A stretch of DNA of 64,000 bases from Cellulomonas wangleii (GCF_018388445.1 NZ_CP074405.1:1612001-1676000), one strand, 5' to 3'; positions 9,906 through 19,176 are shown, counted from the stretch's first letter. Made by a program: numbers and translations. Notes: generated from the letters alone by a model not told the origin.

Positions 9906-11278
9906 AGCCGGGCCCACGCCTGCGTGAGCACGTCGCGCAGGATCTGCTCGATCTCGTCGAACTGCACCGGCCCGCAGGTCAGGGGAGGTGCGAGCTGGAC
10001 GACCGGGTCGCCGCGGTCGTCGGCGCGGCAGTACAGGCCCGCCTCGTACAGCGCCGGGGTGAGGAACCCGCGCAGCAGCCGCTCGGACTCCTCGTCGTCG
10101 AACGTCTCCCGCGTCGCGCGGTCCTTGACGAGCTCGATGCCGTAGAAGAACCCCTCCCCGCGCACGTCGCCGACGATCGGCAGGTCCAGCAGCCGCTCGA
10201 GGGTGCGGCGCAGCACCGGTGCCTCGCGGCGCACGTGGTCGACGACGCCCTCGGCCTCGAACAGGTCGAGGTTCGCCATCGCGACCGCCGCGGACACCGG
10301 GTGGCCGCCGAACGTGTACCCGTGCGCGAAGCTCGCCGTCCCGGCCGCGAACGGCTCGAACACCCGGTCCGACACGATGCACGCGCCGATGGGGGAGTAG
10401 CCCGAGGTCATGCCCTTGGCGCACGTGATCATGTCCGGCACGTAGCCGAGGTCGGTGCACGCGAACATCCCGCCGATGCGGCCGAACGCGCAGATCACCT
10501 CGTCGGACACGAGCAGGACGTCGTGCTCGTCGCAGATCTCGCGCACGCGCTCGAGGTAGCCGGGCGGCGGGGGGAAGCACCCGCCGGCGTTCTGCACCGG
10601 CTCGAGGAACACGGCGGCCACCGTGTCGGGGCCCTCGAACTCGATGGCCTCCGCGATACGGTCCGCCGCCCAGCGCCCGAACGCCTTGGGGTCGTCCCGC
10701 AGGTGCTCCGGTGCCCGGTAGGCGTTGGTGTTGGGCACCTTGTGCGCGCCCGGGACCAGCGGCTCGAAGGGTGCCCGCAGGTCGGGCAGGCCCGTGATCG
10801 CCAGGGCGCCGTGCGTCGTGCCGTGGTAGGCGATCGCCCGCGAGACCACCTTGTGCTTGCCGGGCCTGCCCCGCAGGCGCCAGTAGTTCTTCGCCAGCTT
10901 CCACGCGGTCTCGACCGCCTCGCCCCCGCCCGTGGTGAAGAAGACCCGGTTGAGGTCGCCCGGTGCGTACGACGCCAGCCGCTCGGCGAGGTCGATCGCC
11001 TGCGGGTGGGCGTAGGACCACACGGGGAAGTACGCGAGCTCGCGCGCCTGCGCCGCCGCCGCGGCGGCGAGCTCCTCCCGGCCGTGGCCGAGCTGCACGA
11101 CGAAGAGCCCGGACAGCCCGTCGATCAGCCGGTGCCCCTCGGCGTCCCAGACATGGTGCCCCTCGCCCCGCACGATCGTCGGGACACCCGCTTCCCACGC
11201 GCTCTGCCGGGTGAAGTGGCCCCACAGGTGGCTGCGCGCGGCCGTCTGCCGGTCGGTGCCGAGCGGCGTGGTGCTCAT
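9902..11278 (-). CDS. Class-III PLP aminotransferase, probable putrescine/GABA transaminase
   Basis: A 458-residue fold-type I PLP enzyme. FFTTGGGEAVETAWKLAK binds the cofactor phosphate, LLVSDEVICAFGR holds the PLP-contacting Asp, and ITCAKGMTSGYSPIGA carries the Schiff-base lysine. The sequence resembles the actinobacterial aspartate-aminotransferase-family proteins found in polyamine clusters, so putrescine, cadaverine or GABA is the likely amino donor; which one cannot be told from sequence. ATG 11278 overlaps the Lrp stop (ATGA) and its stop overlaps the FAD oxidoreductase GTG, giving tight coupling. Confidence 0.87.
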   Translation of the reverse strand: MSTTPLGTDRQTAARSHLWGHFTRQSAWEAGVPTIVRGEGHHVWDAEGHRLIDGLSGLFVVQLGHGREELAAAAAAQARELAYFPVWSYAHPQAIDLAERLASYAPGDLNRVFFTTGGGEAVETAWKLAKNYWRLRGRPGKHKVVSRAIAYHGTTHGALAITGLPDLRAPFEPLVPGAHKVPNTNAYRAPEHLRDDPKAFGRWAADRIAEAIEFEGPDTVAAVFLEPVQNAGGCFPPPPGYLERVREICDEHDVLLVSDEVICAFGRIGGMFACTDLGYVPDMITCAKGMTSGYSPIGACIVSDRVFEPFAAGTASFAHGYTFGGHPVSAAVAMANLDLFEAEGVVDHVRREAPVLRRTLERLLDLPIVGDVRGEGFFYGIELVKDRATRETFDDEESERLLRGFLTPALYEAGLYCRADDRGDPVVQLAPPLTCGPVQFDEIEQILRDVLTQAWARL

Positions 11279-11745
11279 CGCGTCCCCCAGTTGTAGAGCT
11301 GCTTGTGCAGGCGCAGGTACACGAACGTCTCGGTGCTGCGGACGCCGGGCAGCGCGCGGACGGCGTCGTTGAGCACGGTGAGCAGGTGCTCGTCGTCCTC
11401 GCAGACGACCTCGACCAGCACGTCGAACGACCCCGCGGTGACGACGACGTAGTCGACCTCCGGGATGGCCGCGACCCGCTCGGCGAGCTCGTTGAGGTCC
11501 CCGTCGGCCCGGATGCCGATCATCGCCTGCCGGCGGAAGCCGACCTGCAGGGGGTCGGTCACCGCGACGATCTGGATGACGCCCTGCTCCTGCAGGCGCT
11601 GCACGCGCTGGCGGACGGCCGCCTCGGACAGCCCGACGGCCCTGCCGATGGTGGCGTACGGCCGTCGGCCGTCCTCCTGGAGCTGTTCGATGATGCCCTT
11701 CGCCGCCGCGTCGAGCGCGACGGCGGTGCGGTCCCGCTGCGTCAT
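11275..11745 (-). CDS. Lrp/AsnC-family transcriptional regulator
   Basis: A 156-residue regulator with an N-terminal helix-turn-helix (IIEQLQEDGRRPYATIGRAV, then GLSEAAVRQRVQRLQEQGVI) and a C-terminal RAM ligand domain (RADGDLNELAERVAAIPEV, VTAGSFDVLVEVVCED). I chose ATG 11745 because CACGAT lies six bases before it, as in leaderless genes; 11781 is the next upstream in-frame start. It heads the aminotransferase / FAD oxidoreductase operon and is divergent from the aldehyde dehydrogenase, so it probably senses a polyamine or amino-acid product and controls both sides. Candidate operators lie in the shared promoter region. Confidence 0.93.
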   Translation of the reverse strand: MTQRDRTAVALDAAAKGIIEQLQEDGRRPYATIGRAVGLSEAAVRQRVQRLQEQGVIQIVAVTDPLQVGFRRQAMIGIRADGDLNELAERVAAIPEVDYVVVTAGSFDVLVEVVCEDDEHLLTVLNDAVRALPGVRSTETFVYLRLHKQLYNWGTR

Positions 11746-11751
11746 GCCCCG

Positions 11752-11757
11752 ATCGTG
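11752..11757 (-). promoter_or_regulatory. -10 element, probably leaderless lrp transcript
   Basis: Reverse-strand CACGAT lies six bases before the ATG at 11745 with no Shine-Dalgarno between. Candidate operator site A at 11779-11793 would overlap its -35 region. Confidence 0.45.
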
Positions 11758-11778
11758 GCGCGGACGACAGCGCCGCCG

Positions 11779-11793
11779 CAAGGGATTCCGTCG
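11779..11793. promoter_or_regulatory. Candidate operator A of the polyamine regulon
   Basis: CAAGGGATTCCGTCG; its reverse complement CGACGGAATCCCTTG differs by only one inserted base and one substitution from the motif found 1.8 kb away before potD. Shared core: CGACGGA-TCC. Confidence 0.5.
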
Positions 11794-11809
11794 GTGCGGC
11801 CCGGCTGAT

Positions 11810-11825
11810 GCGACGGATCCGTCGC
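11810..11825. promoter_or_regulatory. Candidate operator B: perfect 16-bp palindrome
   Basis: GCGACGGATCCGTCGC is a perfect inverted repeat in the divergent lrp / aldehyde dehydrogenase promoter region and contains the same CGACGGAT half-site as sites A and C. It is a plausible binding site for the neighbouring Lrp-type regulator, which is inference. Confidence 0.5.
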
Positions 11826-11954
11826 CGAGCGTGGTCGAGACCGCGGATCTCGGGCACCCGGCGTCGGTTGCTCTACCGTGCGGGCGTCACCCGCACTAGC
11901 CTCGCCGCACCGCACGCCACGCCGGCCGCCCTGCGGGGCGTCAGGAGGACGACC

Positions 11955-13397
11955 GTGACCGACACCCCGACGCTCGAGCTCACCAACGTCGTCGACGGCC
12001 GGGACGTCCCGGCGCGCGACGGGTCCACCACCGCGGTGGTGGACCCCAGCACGGGCCGGTCGTACGGCACGGCGCCGCTCAGCGGCCCCGAGGACGTCGA
12101 CGCGGCGTACGCCGCCGCCGACCGCGCCGCCGCCGGGTGGGCACGCACGACGCCGGCCGAGCGGCAGGCCGCGCTGCTCGCGCTGGCCGACCTCGTCGAC
12201 GCGCACGCCGACGAGCTGGTGGCCGCGGAGTCGCGCAACACCGGCAAGCCGCTGCACCTGACGGTGACCGACGAGGTCCCGCCGTGCGTCGACCAGCTGC
12301 GGTTCTTCGCCGGGGCGGCGCGGGTGCTGCCCGGACTGGCGGCCGGCGAGTACCTCGAGGGGCACACGTCCTGGCTGCGCCGCGAGCCCGTCGGCGTGGT
12401 CGGGCAGGTCACGCCGTGGAACTACCCGCTGATGATGGCGGTGTGGAAGATCGCGCCCGCGCTCGCGGCGGGCAACACGGTCGTCCTCAAGCCGTCCGAC
12501 ACCACCCCGGTCACCACGGTGCGGCTGGCGCAGCTCGCGGCGCAGGTGCTGCCGCCCGGCGTGCTCAACGTCGTGTGCGGCGACCGCGGGACCGGTCGCG
12601 CCGTGGTCGCCCACCCGCGCCCGGACATGGTGGCCATCACCGGGTCGGTCCGTGCCGGGCGGGAGGTCGCGCGGGCGGCCGCGGACGGCCTCAAGCGGGT
12701 CCACCTCGAGCTCGGGGGCAACGCCCCGGTCGTCGTGCTCGACGACGCCGACCTCGAGGCCGCGGCGGAGGGCATCGCGGACGCGGCCTGCTACAACGCC
12801 GGCCAGGACTGCACGGCCGCGTCCCGCGTCCTGGTGCACGCGGACGTGCACGACGAGCTCGTGGCCGCGCTCGCGCAGGCGGCGCGCACCCGGCGCACGG
12901 GCGCGCCCGACGACCCGGAGGTGGCCTTCGGGCCCCTGAACAACGAGCGGCAGCTGGCGCGGGTCACCGGGCTGCTGGACCGCCTGCCGGGGCACGCCAC
13001 CGTGGTGGCGGGGGGCGGGCGGCCCCCCGGCGACGGCTGGTTCCTCGAGGCGACCGTCGTCGACGGCCTCCAGCAGGAGGACGAGATCGTGCAGGAGGAG
13101 GTCTTCGGCCCGGTCGTCACGGTCCAGACGTTCACCGACGAGGACGAGGCGGTGCGGCTGGCGAACGACGTCCGCTACGGGCTCGCGTCCTCGGTGTGGA
13201 CCCGGGACCACGCGCGGGCGCTGCGGACGTCCCGCGCGCTGGACTTCGGGGTCGTCTGGGTCAACACGCACCTGCCGTTCGTGGCCGAGATGCCGCACGG
13301 CGGCTTCAAGCACTCGGGGTACGGCAAGGACCTGTCACTGCTCGGCCTCGAGGACTACACCCGGGTGAAGCACGTGATGTCCGCGTTCGGCGCGTAG
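11955..13397 (+). CDS. NAD-dependent aldehyde dehydrogenase, probable gamma-aminobutyraldehyde dehydrogenase
   Basis: ALDH superfamily enzyme of 480 residues that would oxidise 4-aminobutanal to GABA after putrescine deamination. The oxyanion/NAD segment [20 protein letters not shown], catalytic base Glu252 in LELGGNAP and nucleophile Cys286 in NAGQDCTAASR are all present. The start is GTG 11955, eight bases after the strong ribosome-binding site AGGAGG. Substrate choice rests on neighbours: the divergent aminotransferase / FAD oxidoreductase operon and the downstream polyamine-type transporter. Betaine-aldehyde-like activity is the main alternative. Confidence 0.87.
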   Translation: MTDTPTLELTNVVDGRDVPARDGSTTAVVDPSTGRSYGTAPLSGPEDVDAAYAAADRAAAGWARTTPAERQAALLALADLVDAHADELVAAESRNTGKPLHLTVTDEVPPCVDQLRFFAGAARVLPGLAAGEYLEGHTSWLRREPVGVVGQVTPWNYPLMMAVWKIAPALAAGNTVVLKPSDTTPVTTVRLAQLAAQVLPPGVLNVVCGDRGTGRAVVAHPRPDMVAITGSVRAGREVARAAADGLKRVHLELGGNAPVVVLDDADLEAAAEGIADAACYNAGQDCTAASRVLVHADVHDELVAALAQAARTRRTGAPDDPEVAFGPLNNERQLARVTGLLDRLPGHATVVAGGGRPPGDGWFLEATVVDGLQQEDEIVQEEVFGPVVTVQTFTDEDEAVRLANDVRYGLASSVWTRDHARALRTSRALDFGVVWVNTHLPFVAEMPHGGFKHSGYGKDLSLLGLEDYTRVKHVMSAFGA

Positions 13398-13569
13398 GCA
13401 CCCCGCGCCGGGCCGTACCCGGACGAACAGGGACGAGTCCGACCCGTGGTCAGGCCTGTCACGGGCGCACGTCGCGCTCGTAGCATGTGCGCGCCGTCGG
13501 GCACGACGGGTGTTCTCGGTCGCGGATGTTCCGACGGTGGAAACTTTTCGTTGCCAACAGCGCTCGTCG

Positions 13570-13583
13570 CGACGGATTCCTTG
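13570..13583. promoter_or_regulatory. Candidate operator C before potD
   Basis: CGACGGATTCCTTG, nearly identical to the reverse complement of site A. It lies 62 bp before the substrate-binding-protein start in the 248-bp gap after the aldehyde dehydrogenase, suggesting the transporter belongs to the same regulon. Confidence 0.45.
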
Positions 13584-13645
13584 TGCGTGCACCTGCGGGT
13601 GCGCCACCATCCACGCAGGCCGGGGGCGGCCGCGAGAGGAGCGAG

Positions 13646-14854
13646 ATGAGCAGCGGTCGACGTGAGCTCCCGGGGGACCCCCGTGTGCGCGAGCTGGTGC
13701 GGCAGGCCGGCGGGGTGTCCCGGCGCAGGTTCCTCGCCGGCGCGGCGGGCGCTGCCGGTGCGGGCGCGCTGCTCGCCGCCTGCGGGACCGCCGGCTCGAC
13801 CCAGGCGGGGGAGGACGGCGGCGGCGCCGGGGGCGCGCTGCGGTGGGCGAACTGGACGCAGTACCTCGACCAGGACGAGGCGGGCACGAGCTTCCCGACG
13901 CTCGCGGCGTTCGAGGAGCAGTCCGGCATCGCCGTCGACTACGCGGAGGACGTCGAGGACAACGACTCGTTCTACGGGAAGGTCTCGCGCCAGCTCGAGA
14001 ACGGCCAGGACATCGGCTACGACGTCGTGACCCTCACCGACTGGATGACGGCCCGCTGGATCCGTCAGGAGTACGTGGCCGAGCTCGACAAGTCACGGAT
14101 CCCCAACGCCGCCAACATCCTGCCGAACCTCGCCGGGGTCGACTTCGACGACGGCCGCCGGTTCTCCCTGACGTGGCAGTCGGGCTTCGCCGGGATCGCC
14201 TGGGACACCCAGGCGATCCCGGACGGGCTGCGGTCGGTGTCGGACCTGTGGGACCCGCGCTACAAGGGCCGCGTCGAGGTGCTGTCGGAGATGCGCGACA
14301 CCATCGGGCTGATCATGCTCGAGAACGGCACGGACCCGTCGGGCGGGTGGAGCACGGACGACTGGTTCGACGCGCTCGACGTGGTGCAGCGCCACCTCGA
14401 CGACGGGCAGATCCGTCAGGTCCGGGGCAACTCCTACGTGCAGGACCTGGCCTCGGGCGACGCGGTGGCGTGCATCGCGTGGTCGGGTGACATCACGTCG
14501 TTGAACTACGAGTACGACGGGCGGTTCGCGTTCGCCATCCCCGAGGCCGGGGGCACGCTGTGGAGCGACAACCTCATGGTCCCGCACGCGTCGCCGCGCA
14601 GGGCGCAGGCCGAGGAGCTGTTCGACTACTACTACGACCCGCAGGTCGCCGCAGAGGTGGCCGCCTGGGTCAACTACATCACGCCGGTGCAGGGCGCCCA
14701 GGAGGCGATGGCGGGCATCGACCCCGCGCTCGCGGAGGACCCCATGATCTTCCCGACGGACGAGATCCTGTCCCAGGTGCGCGTGTTCCGGACGCTCACC
14801 CCCGCGGAGGAGGAGCGCTACAACGGGCAGTTCCTCACCGCGATCGGGGCCTGA
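13646..14854 (+). CDS. Polyamine ABC transporter substrate-binding lipoprotein (PotD-like)
   Basis: Extracellular binding protein for spermidine/putrescine-type ligands, 402 residues. The N-terminus has the twin-arginine-like SRRRFLAG, a hydrophobic stretch and the lipobox LLAAC with lipidated Cys46, so it may be a Tat-exported lipoprotein. The mature part starts LRWANWTQYLD and follows the PotD/PotF fold, with YDVVTLTDWM and NSYVQDLASGDAVACIAWSGD. ATG 13646 follows GAGAGGAG. It leads the binding protein-ATPase-permease-permease operon; the ATPase starts four bases after its stop. Confidence 0.93.
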   Translation: MSSGRRELPGDPRVRELVRQAGGVSRRRFLAGAAGAAGAGALLAACGTAGSTQAGEDGGGAGGALRWANWTQYLDQDEAGTSFPTLAAFEEQSGIAVDYAEDVEDNDSFYGKVSRQLENGQDIGYDVVTLTDWMTARWIRQEYVAELDKSRIPNAANILPNLAGVDFDDGRRFSLTWQSGFAGIAWDTQAIPDGLRSVSDLWDPRYKGRVEVLSEMRDTIGLIMLENGTDPSGGWSTDDWFDALDVVQRHLDDGQIRQVRGNSYVQDLASGDAVACIAWSGDITSLNYEYDGRFAFAIPEAGGTLWSDNLMVPHASPRRAQAEELFDYYYDPQVAAEVAAWVNYITPVQGAQEAMAGIDPALAEDPMIFPTDEILSQVRVFRTLTPAEEERYNGQFLTAIGA

Positions 14855-14858
14855 GAGC

Positions 14859-16037
14859 GTGACCGCGGTCGGCACGGACGACCCGACGGTCGAGCGCACG
14901 GCGGCCGCGGGTGCCGCGCTGGAGATCGACGGCGTCAGCCGGCGGTTCGGCGAGTTCCTCGCGGTGGACGACCTCACCCTGGCGGTCCCGTCCGGAACCT
15001 TCTTCGCGCTGCTCGGGCCGTCCGGCTGCGGGAAGACGACCACGCTGCGGATGGTCGCCGGGCTGGAGCGGCCCTCGGCGGGCACCGTGCGCCTGGCCGG
15101 GCAGGACGTGACGGACGTGCCGGCGCACCGCCGCCCGGTCAACACCGTGTTCCAGTCCTACGCGCTCTTCCCCCACCTCGACGTGCTCGAGAACGTGGCG
15201 TTCGGGCTCCGTCGGCGCCGGGCCCGCGACGTGCGGGCGCGGGCGCTCGAGGCGCTCGAGCTCGTCGAGCTCGCGCACCTCGCCGACCGACGTCCGACGC
15301 AGCTGTCCGGCGGGCAGCAGCAGCGGGTGGCCCTCGCCCGGGCCGTGGTCAACCGGCCGGCGCTGCTCCTGCTGGACGAGCCGCTGGGCGCGCTCGACCT
15401 GAAGCTGCGGCGGCGGATGCAGCTGGAGCTCAAGCGCATCCAGGCCGAGGTCGGCATCACGTTCGTCCACGTGACGCACGACCAGGAGGAGGCCATGACG
15501 ATGGCCGACACCGTCGCGGTGATGAACCGGGGCCGCGTCGAGCAGGTCGGGGCGCCGGCAGAGCTCTACGAGCACCCACGGACCGCCTTCGTCGCCAACT
15601 TCCTGGGGCAGTCGAACCTGGTGCCGGGCACGGTGGTCGAGGTGCTCGACGGCGGGCGGGTGCTGGGCGTCGACGTCACCGGCGCCCGGCTGCGCGTGCC
15701 GGCCGCCCGCAACGTCGCGGCGGGCCCCCGCGTGCTGGTCGGCGTGCGCCCGGAGAAGATCCGGCTGGTCGCGGCGGACGAGCAGGTCGCCGCGGGGCAG
15801 GACGTCCTGCGGGGCGGCACCGTCGTCGACGCGTCGTTCACCGGCGTCAGCACCCAGTACCAGGTGGACGTCGGCGGCCTGGCCACGTTCGGTGTCTTCG
15901 CCCAGAACGCCGGCGGGGCGACGGTGCACCCGCCCGGCACCCCGGTGGCCCTGACGTGGGACCCGGTCTTCGCCTTCGCCCTCGACGGGGACGAGGAGCC
16001 CGCCGCCGGCACGGTCGACCTGGACGACGAGCCGTGA
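14859..16037 (+). CDS. potA: Polyamine ABC transporter ATP-binding protein (PotA-like)
   Basis: ATPase subunit of the importer, 392 residues. Walker A GPSGCGKTTT, Q-loop VFQSYALFPHL, signature LSGGQQQRVALARA, Walker B LLLLDEPLGALD and the H-loop His in FVHVTHDQEEA are all intact. A C-terminal TOBE domain (VGVRPEKIRLV and beyond) is typical of the PotA/FbpC group. The start is GTG 14859, four bases after the substrate-binding-protein stop; its own stop overlaps the next gene (GTGA). Confidence 0.94.
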   Translation: MTAVGTDDPTVERTAAAGAALEIDGVSRRFGEFLAVDDLTLAVPSGTFFALLGPSGCGKTTTLRMVAGLERPSAGTVRLAGQDVTDVPAHRRPVNTVFQSYALFPHLDVLENVAFGLRRRRARDVRARALEALELVELAHLADRRPTQLSGGQQQRVALARAVVNRPALLLLDEPLGALDLKLRRRMQLELKRIQAEVGITFVHVTHDQEEAMTMADTVAVMNRGRVEQVGAPAELYEHPRTAFVANFLGQSNLVPGTVVEVLDGGRVLGVDVTGARLRVPAARNVAAGPRVLVGVRPEKIRLVAADEQVAAGQDVLRGGTVVDASFTGVSTQYQVDVGGLATFGVFAQNAGGATVHPPGTPVALTWDPVFAFALDGDEEPAAGTVDLDDEP

Positions 16038-16960
16038 GCGCGGCAGCGGCGCTGGCGCGGCCCCGCGCCCCGGCCGTCCCCGGAGGGCCGCCGCCGGCAC
16101 CGGCGGGCGGCCGCGGCGCACGTCGGCTCCTGCTGCCGGGCGTGCTGTACCTCGCCGTGTTCTTCGTGCTGCCCGTCGGCACCCTGCTCGCGACGTCCCT
16201 GTACGCGCCCGTGCCCGGTGGCGAGCTGGGGCAGTACACGCCCGCCCTGCGGTGGCAGAACTACCCCGAGGCGCTCGGTGCGTTCTGGCCCCAGCTGCTC
16301 CGCTCGTTCGCGTTCGCGGGTGCCGCGACCGTGGCGGCCCTCCTCGTCGGGTACCCGATGGCCTACGTCATCGCCGTCCGGGCCCGTGGGCGCCGGACCC
16401 TGCAGGGACTGCTCGTGGTCCTGGTGGTGGCGCCGTTCTTCACGAGCTTCATCCTGCGGACCATCGCGTGGAAGCAGATCCTCGCGGACGGGGGAGCGGT
16501 GGTCGGCGCGCTGCGGTGGTTGCACGTCCTGCCGCCCGACGGCCGCGTGTCCGCCACGTCGGCCGCGGTCGTCGTGGGACTCACGTACTCCTTCCTGCCC
16601 TTCATGGTCCTGCCGCTGTTCGCCGCGCTCGAGCGTCTGGACCCCCGGCTGCTGGAGGCAGGGGCCGACCTGTACGCGACACCCGCGACGACGTTCCGCC
16701 GGGTGACGCTCCCGCTGTCCATGCCGGGCGTCGTCGCCGGCACGCTGCTGACGTTCATCCCGGCCGTCGGGGACTACGTCAACTCCTCGCTCCTGGGCAA
16801 CAGCACGACGACCGTCATGATCGGCCAGGTCGTGGACGGCCGGTTCTTCCGGCTGCTCGACTACCCGACCGCGGCGGTGCTGTCGGTCGTCCTCATGGTC
16901 GCGATCCTCGTGCTCGTCACGGCGTACGTGCGGCGCGCCGGCACCGAGGACCTCGTGTGA
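16034..16960 (+). CDS. potB: Polyamine ABC transporter permease (PotB-like)
   Basis: A 308-residue inner-membrane permease with about six helices. It opens with a Pro/Ala-rich cytoplasmic lead, then LLLPGVLYLAVFFVLPVGTL. The ATPase-docking EAA loop is LLEAGADLYATPATTFRRVT. The FIPAVGDYVNSSLLG segment is typical of PotB/PotH. GTG 16034 overlaps the potA stop by four bases and the stop overlaps potC in the same way. Confidence 0.94.
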   Translation: MSAAAALARPRAPAVPGGPPPAPAGGRGARRLLLPGVLYLAVFFVLPVGTLLATSLYAPVPGGELGQYTPALRWQNYPEALGAFWPQLLRSFAFAGAATVAALLVGYPMAYVIAVRARGRRTLQGLLVVLVVAPFFTSFILRTIAWKQILADGGAVVGALRWLHVLPPDGRVSATSAAVVVGLTYSFLPFMVLPLFAALERLDPRLLEAGADLYATPATTFRRVTLPLSMPGVVAGTLLTFIPAVGDYVNSSLLGNSTTTVMIGQVVDGRFFRLLDYPTAAVLSVVLMVAILVLVTAYVRRAGTEDLV

Positions 16961-17742
16961 GCCGGCGGGGGATCGGCGGTGCGGTCGTCCCGACGTTCGC
17001 CGCGCTCGGGTTCCTGTTCCTGCTCGTGCCGGTGGCGTACACCGTGCTGTTCTCGTTCAACGACGGCGGCAAGACCAACCTCGTGTGGCGCGGCTTCACG
17101 CTCGACGCGTGGCGGAACCCCTGTGGCGCGCCGCGTGTCTGCTCGGCGCTGGTCGGGTCCCTGCAGGTCGGTGTCGTCTCGACGGTCGTCGCGACGACGC
17201 TGGGCACGCTCCTGGCCATCGGCCTGGTGCGCGCCCGGTTCCGCGGCCGCCCGGCGGTCGACCTGCTGGTCTTCCTGCCCATGGCCACGCCGGAGGTCGT
17301 CCTCGGGGCCGCGCTCGTCTCGCAGTTCCTGTCCCTGCGCCTGCCGCTCGGGTTCGGCACCGTGGTGCTGGCGCACGTGATGTTCTGCCTGAGCTTCGTG
17401 GTCGTGGCCGTCAAGGCCCGCGTGTCGACGCTCGACCCGGCGCTCGAGCAGGCGGCGGCGGACCTGTACGCCACCCCCTGGCACGCGTTCTGGCGCGTCA
17501 CGTTCCCGCTGCTGCTGCCCGGGATCGGGGCGGCTGCCCTGCTGGCCTTCAGCCTCAGCTTCGACGACTTCATCGTCACGAACTTCACGTCGGGCGGGTT
17601 CACGACGTTCCCGAAGTTCGTCTACGTGTCGGCGACCCGGGGCATCCCCCCGCAGGCCAACGTCATCAGCTCCGCGATGTTCGTCCTGGCCCTGCTCGTC
17701 GTGCTGGTCGTGCAGGTGGTCGCACGGGCGCGTCGGCGCTGA
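16957..17742 (+). CDS. potC: Polyamine ABC transporter permease (PotC-like)
   Basis: Second permease, 261 residues, about six helices. The EAA loop reads LEQAAADLYATPWHAFWRVT, and FSLSFDDFIVTNFTSG is the characteristic PotC/PotI segment. The start GTG 16957 overlaps potB by four bases. It is the last gene of the polyamine block; the core gene rip1 follows after 120 bp with its own probable -10 (TACGCT at 17813-17818). Confidence 0.94.
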   Translation: MSRRGIGGAVVPTFAALGFLFLLVPVAYTVLFSFNDGGKTNLVWRGFTLDAWRNPCGAPRVCSALVGSLQVGVVSTVVATTLGTLLAIGLVRARFRGRPAVDLLVFLPMATPEVVLGAALVSQFLSLRLPLGFGTVVLAHVMFCLSFVVVAVKARVSTLDPALEQAAADLYATPWHAFWRVTFPLLLPGIGAAALLAFSLSFDDFIVTNFTSGGFTTFPKFVYVSATRGIPPQANVISSAMFVLALLVVLVVQVVARARRR

Positions 17743-17862
17743 GCGCTGCGCCGCCCGGGGGACCGGCGCCCCTGTTCACAGGCGGACCGGGGATGATGTC
17801 CTGCGGCGGACGTACGCTGTCCGCGCACGCAGGGCCGACCGCGGCCCGCAGGAGGGGGTGTC

Positions 17863-19176
17863 GTGGAGACCGTCGTCGGGGTGCTCGTCTTCGTCGTCGT
17901 GCTGCTCGGCTCGATCGCGCTGCACGAGGTGGGGCACATGGTGCCCGCCAAGCGGTTCGGTGTGCGCGTCAGCCAGTACATGGTCGGGTTCGGCCCCACG
18001 CTGTGGTCCCGCACGCGCGGTGAGACCGAGTACGGGATCAAGGCCCTGCCGCTCGGTGGGTACGTCCGGCTCATCGGCATGTACCCGCCGGACGAGGCGG
18101 TCGGGGCGCGGGCACCGCGCACCTGGTGGCAGCGCCTGGCCGCCGACGCGCGCGCGGCCAGCGCCGGGGAGATCCGCCCGGGCGAGGACCACCGCGCCTT
18201 CTACCGGCTGTCGACGCCCAGGAAGCTCGTCGTCATGCTCGGCGGTCCGGTGATGAACCTCCTCATCGCCGTGGTCCTGCTGCTCGTCGCGTACGTCGGC
18301 ATCGGCATGCCCGTGCCCGGCACCACGGTCGAGAGCGTCTCGGAGTGCATCGTCGCCGCCGACGCCCCGGCCGGCACCGCGTGCGCCGCGGACGACCCGC
18401 CGGCGCCCGCGGCGGCAGCCGGCGTGCGGCCCGGGGACCGCCTCGTGTCGTTCGACGGCGTCGAGGTGACCTCGTGGGCCCAGGTCAGCGCCCTCATCCG
18501 GGACGCCGGTGACCGGACGGTCCCGCTGGTCGTCGAGCGGGACGGCCGCCAGGTCGACCTGACGGCCACGCCCGTGGTCGCGGAGCGTCCCGTGGTCGAC
18601 GACGACGGCTTCGCGGTGACCGACGACGCGGGCGAGGTGCTGACCCGTGAGGTCGGGTTCCTCGGGCTCTCACCGGCGTCGGTGATCCAGCGCCAGTCGG
18701 TCGGCGAGGCGCTGTCCGTCGCCGCGTCCGGGACGTGGCAGACCATGCAGGTGGTCGTGACGCTCCCGCAGCGCGTGGTGGACCTCGTCACCACCACCGC
18801 CACGGGCGGTGAGCGCGACCAGACGTCGATCGTCGGCCCCGTGGGCGTGGGCCGGTTCGCCGGCGAGATCGCGGCGATGGACACGGAGCCGGTCGCGGTG
18901 CGGGCCGCGGGCCTGCTGTCGACCCTCGCGATGCTCAACCTCGCGCTGTTCGTGTTCAACCTGCTGCCGCTGCCGCCGCTGGACGGTGGGCACGTGGTCA
19001 CCGCGCTGTGGGAGGGCGCACGGCGTCAGGTGGCGCGCCTGCGCGGCACGGCCCGACCGCGCCCGTCCGACTCCGCACGCCTCGTGCCGCTGGCGTACAC
19101 GGTCTTCGTCGTCCTGGGCGGCGTCGGTCTGCTGCTGGTGTACCTCGACATCGTGGACCCCGTCCGGATCGGTTGA
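17863..19176 (+). CDS. Site-2 intramembrane zinc metalloprotease (Rip1/RseP)
   Basis: A 437-residue multi-pass protease that cuts anti-sigma factors and other membrane clients within the bilayer. The zinc motif HEVGH (His21, Glu22, His25) lies in the first helix and the third ligand is in LPPLDGGHV near residues 370-376. A single PDZ domain ([17 protein letters not shown]) occupies roughly residues 185-250, with a small Cys pair before it. GTG 17863 follows GGAGGGGG. It sits beside ispG, as in mycobacteria. Confidence 0.95.
   Translation: METVVGVLVFVVVLLGSIALHEVGHMVPAKRFGVRVSQYMVGFGPTLWSRTRGETEYGIKALPLGGYVRLIGMYPPDEAVGARAPRTWWQRLAADARAASAGEIRPGEDHRAFYRLSTPRKLVVMLGGPVMNLLIAVVLLLVAYVGIGMPVPGTTVESVSECIVAADAPAGTACAADDPPAPAAAAGVRPGDRLVSFDGVEVTSWAQVSALIRDAGDRTVPLVVERDGRQVDLTATPVVAERPVVDDDGFAVTDDAGEVLTREVGFLGLSPASVIQRQSVGEALSVAASGTWQTMQVVVTLPQRVVDLVTTTATGGERDQTSIVGPVGVGRFAGEIAAMDTEPVAVRAAGLLSTLAMLNLALFVFNLLPLPPLDGGHVVTALWEGARRQVARLRGTARPRPSDSARLVPLAYTVFVVLGGVGLLLVYLDIVDPVRIG

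Noticed and set aside
9906-11225. Long N-terminal extension of the FAD oxidoreductase
   Set aside because: The extra sequence is the aminotransferase gene read out of frame. GTG 9905, with the GTGA overlap, gives the normal start before the dinucleotide-binding motif.
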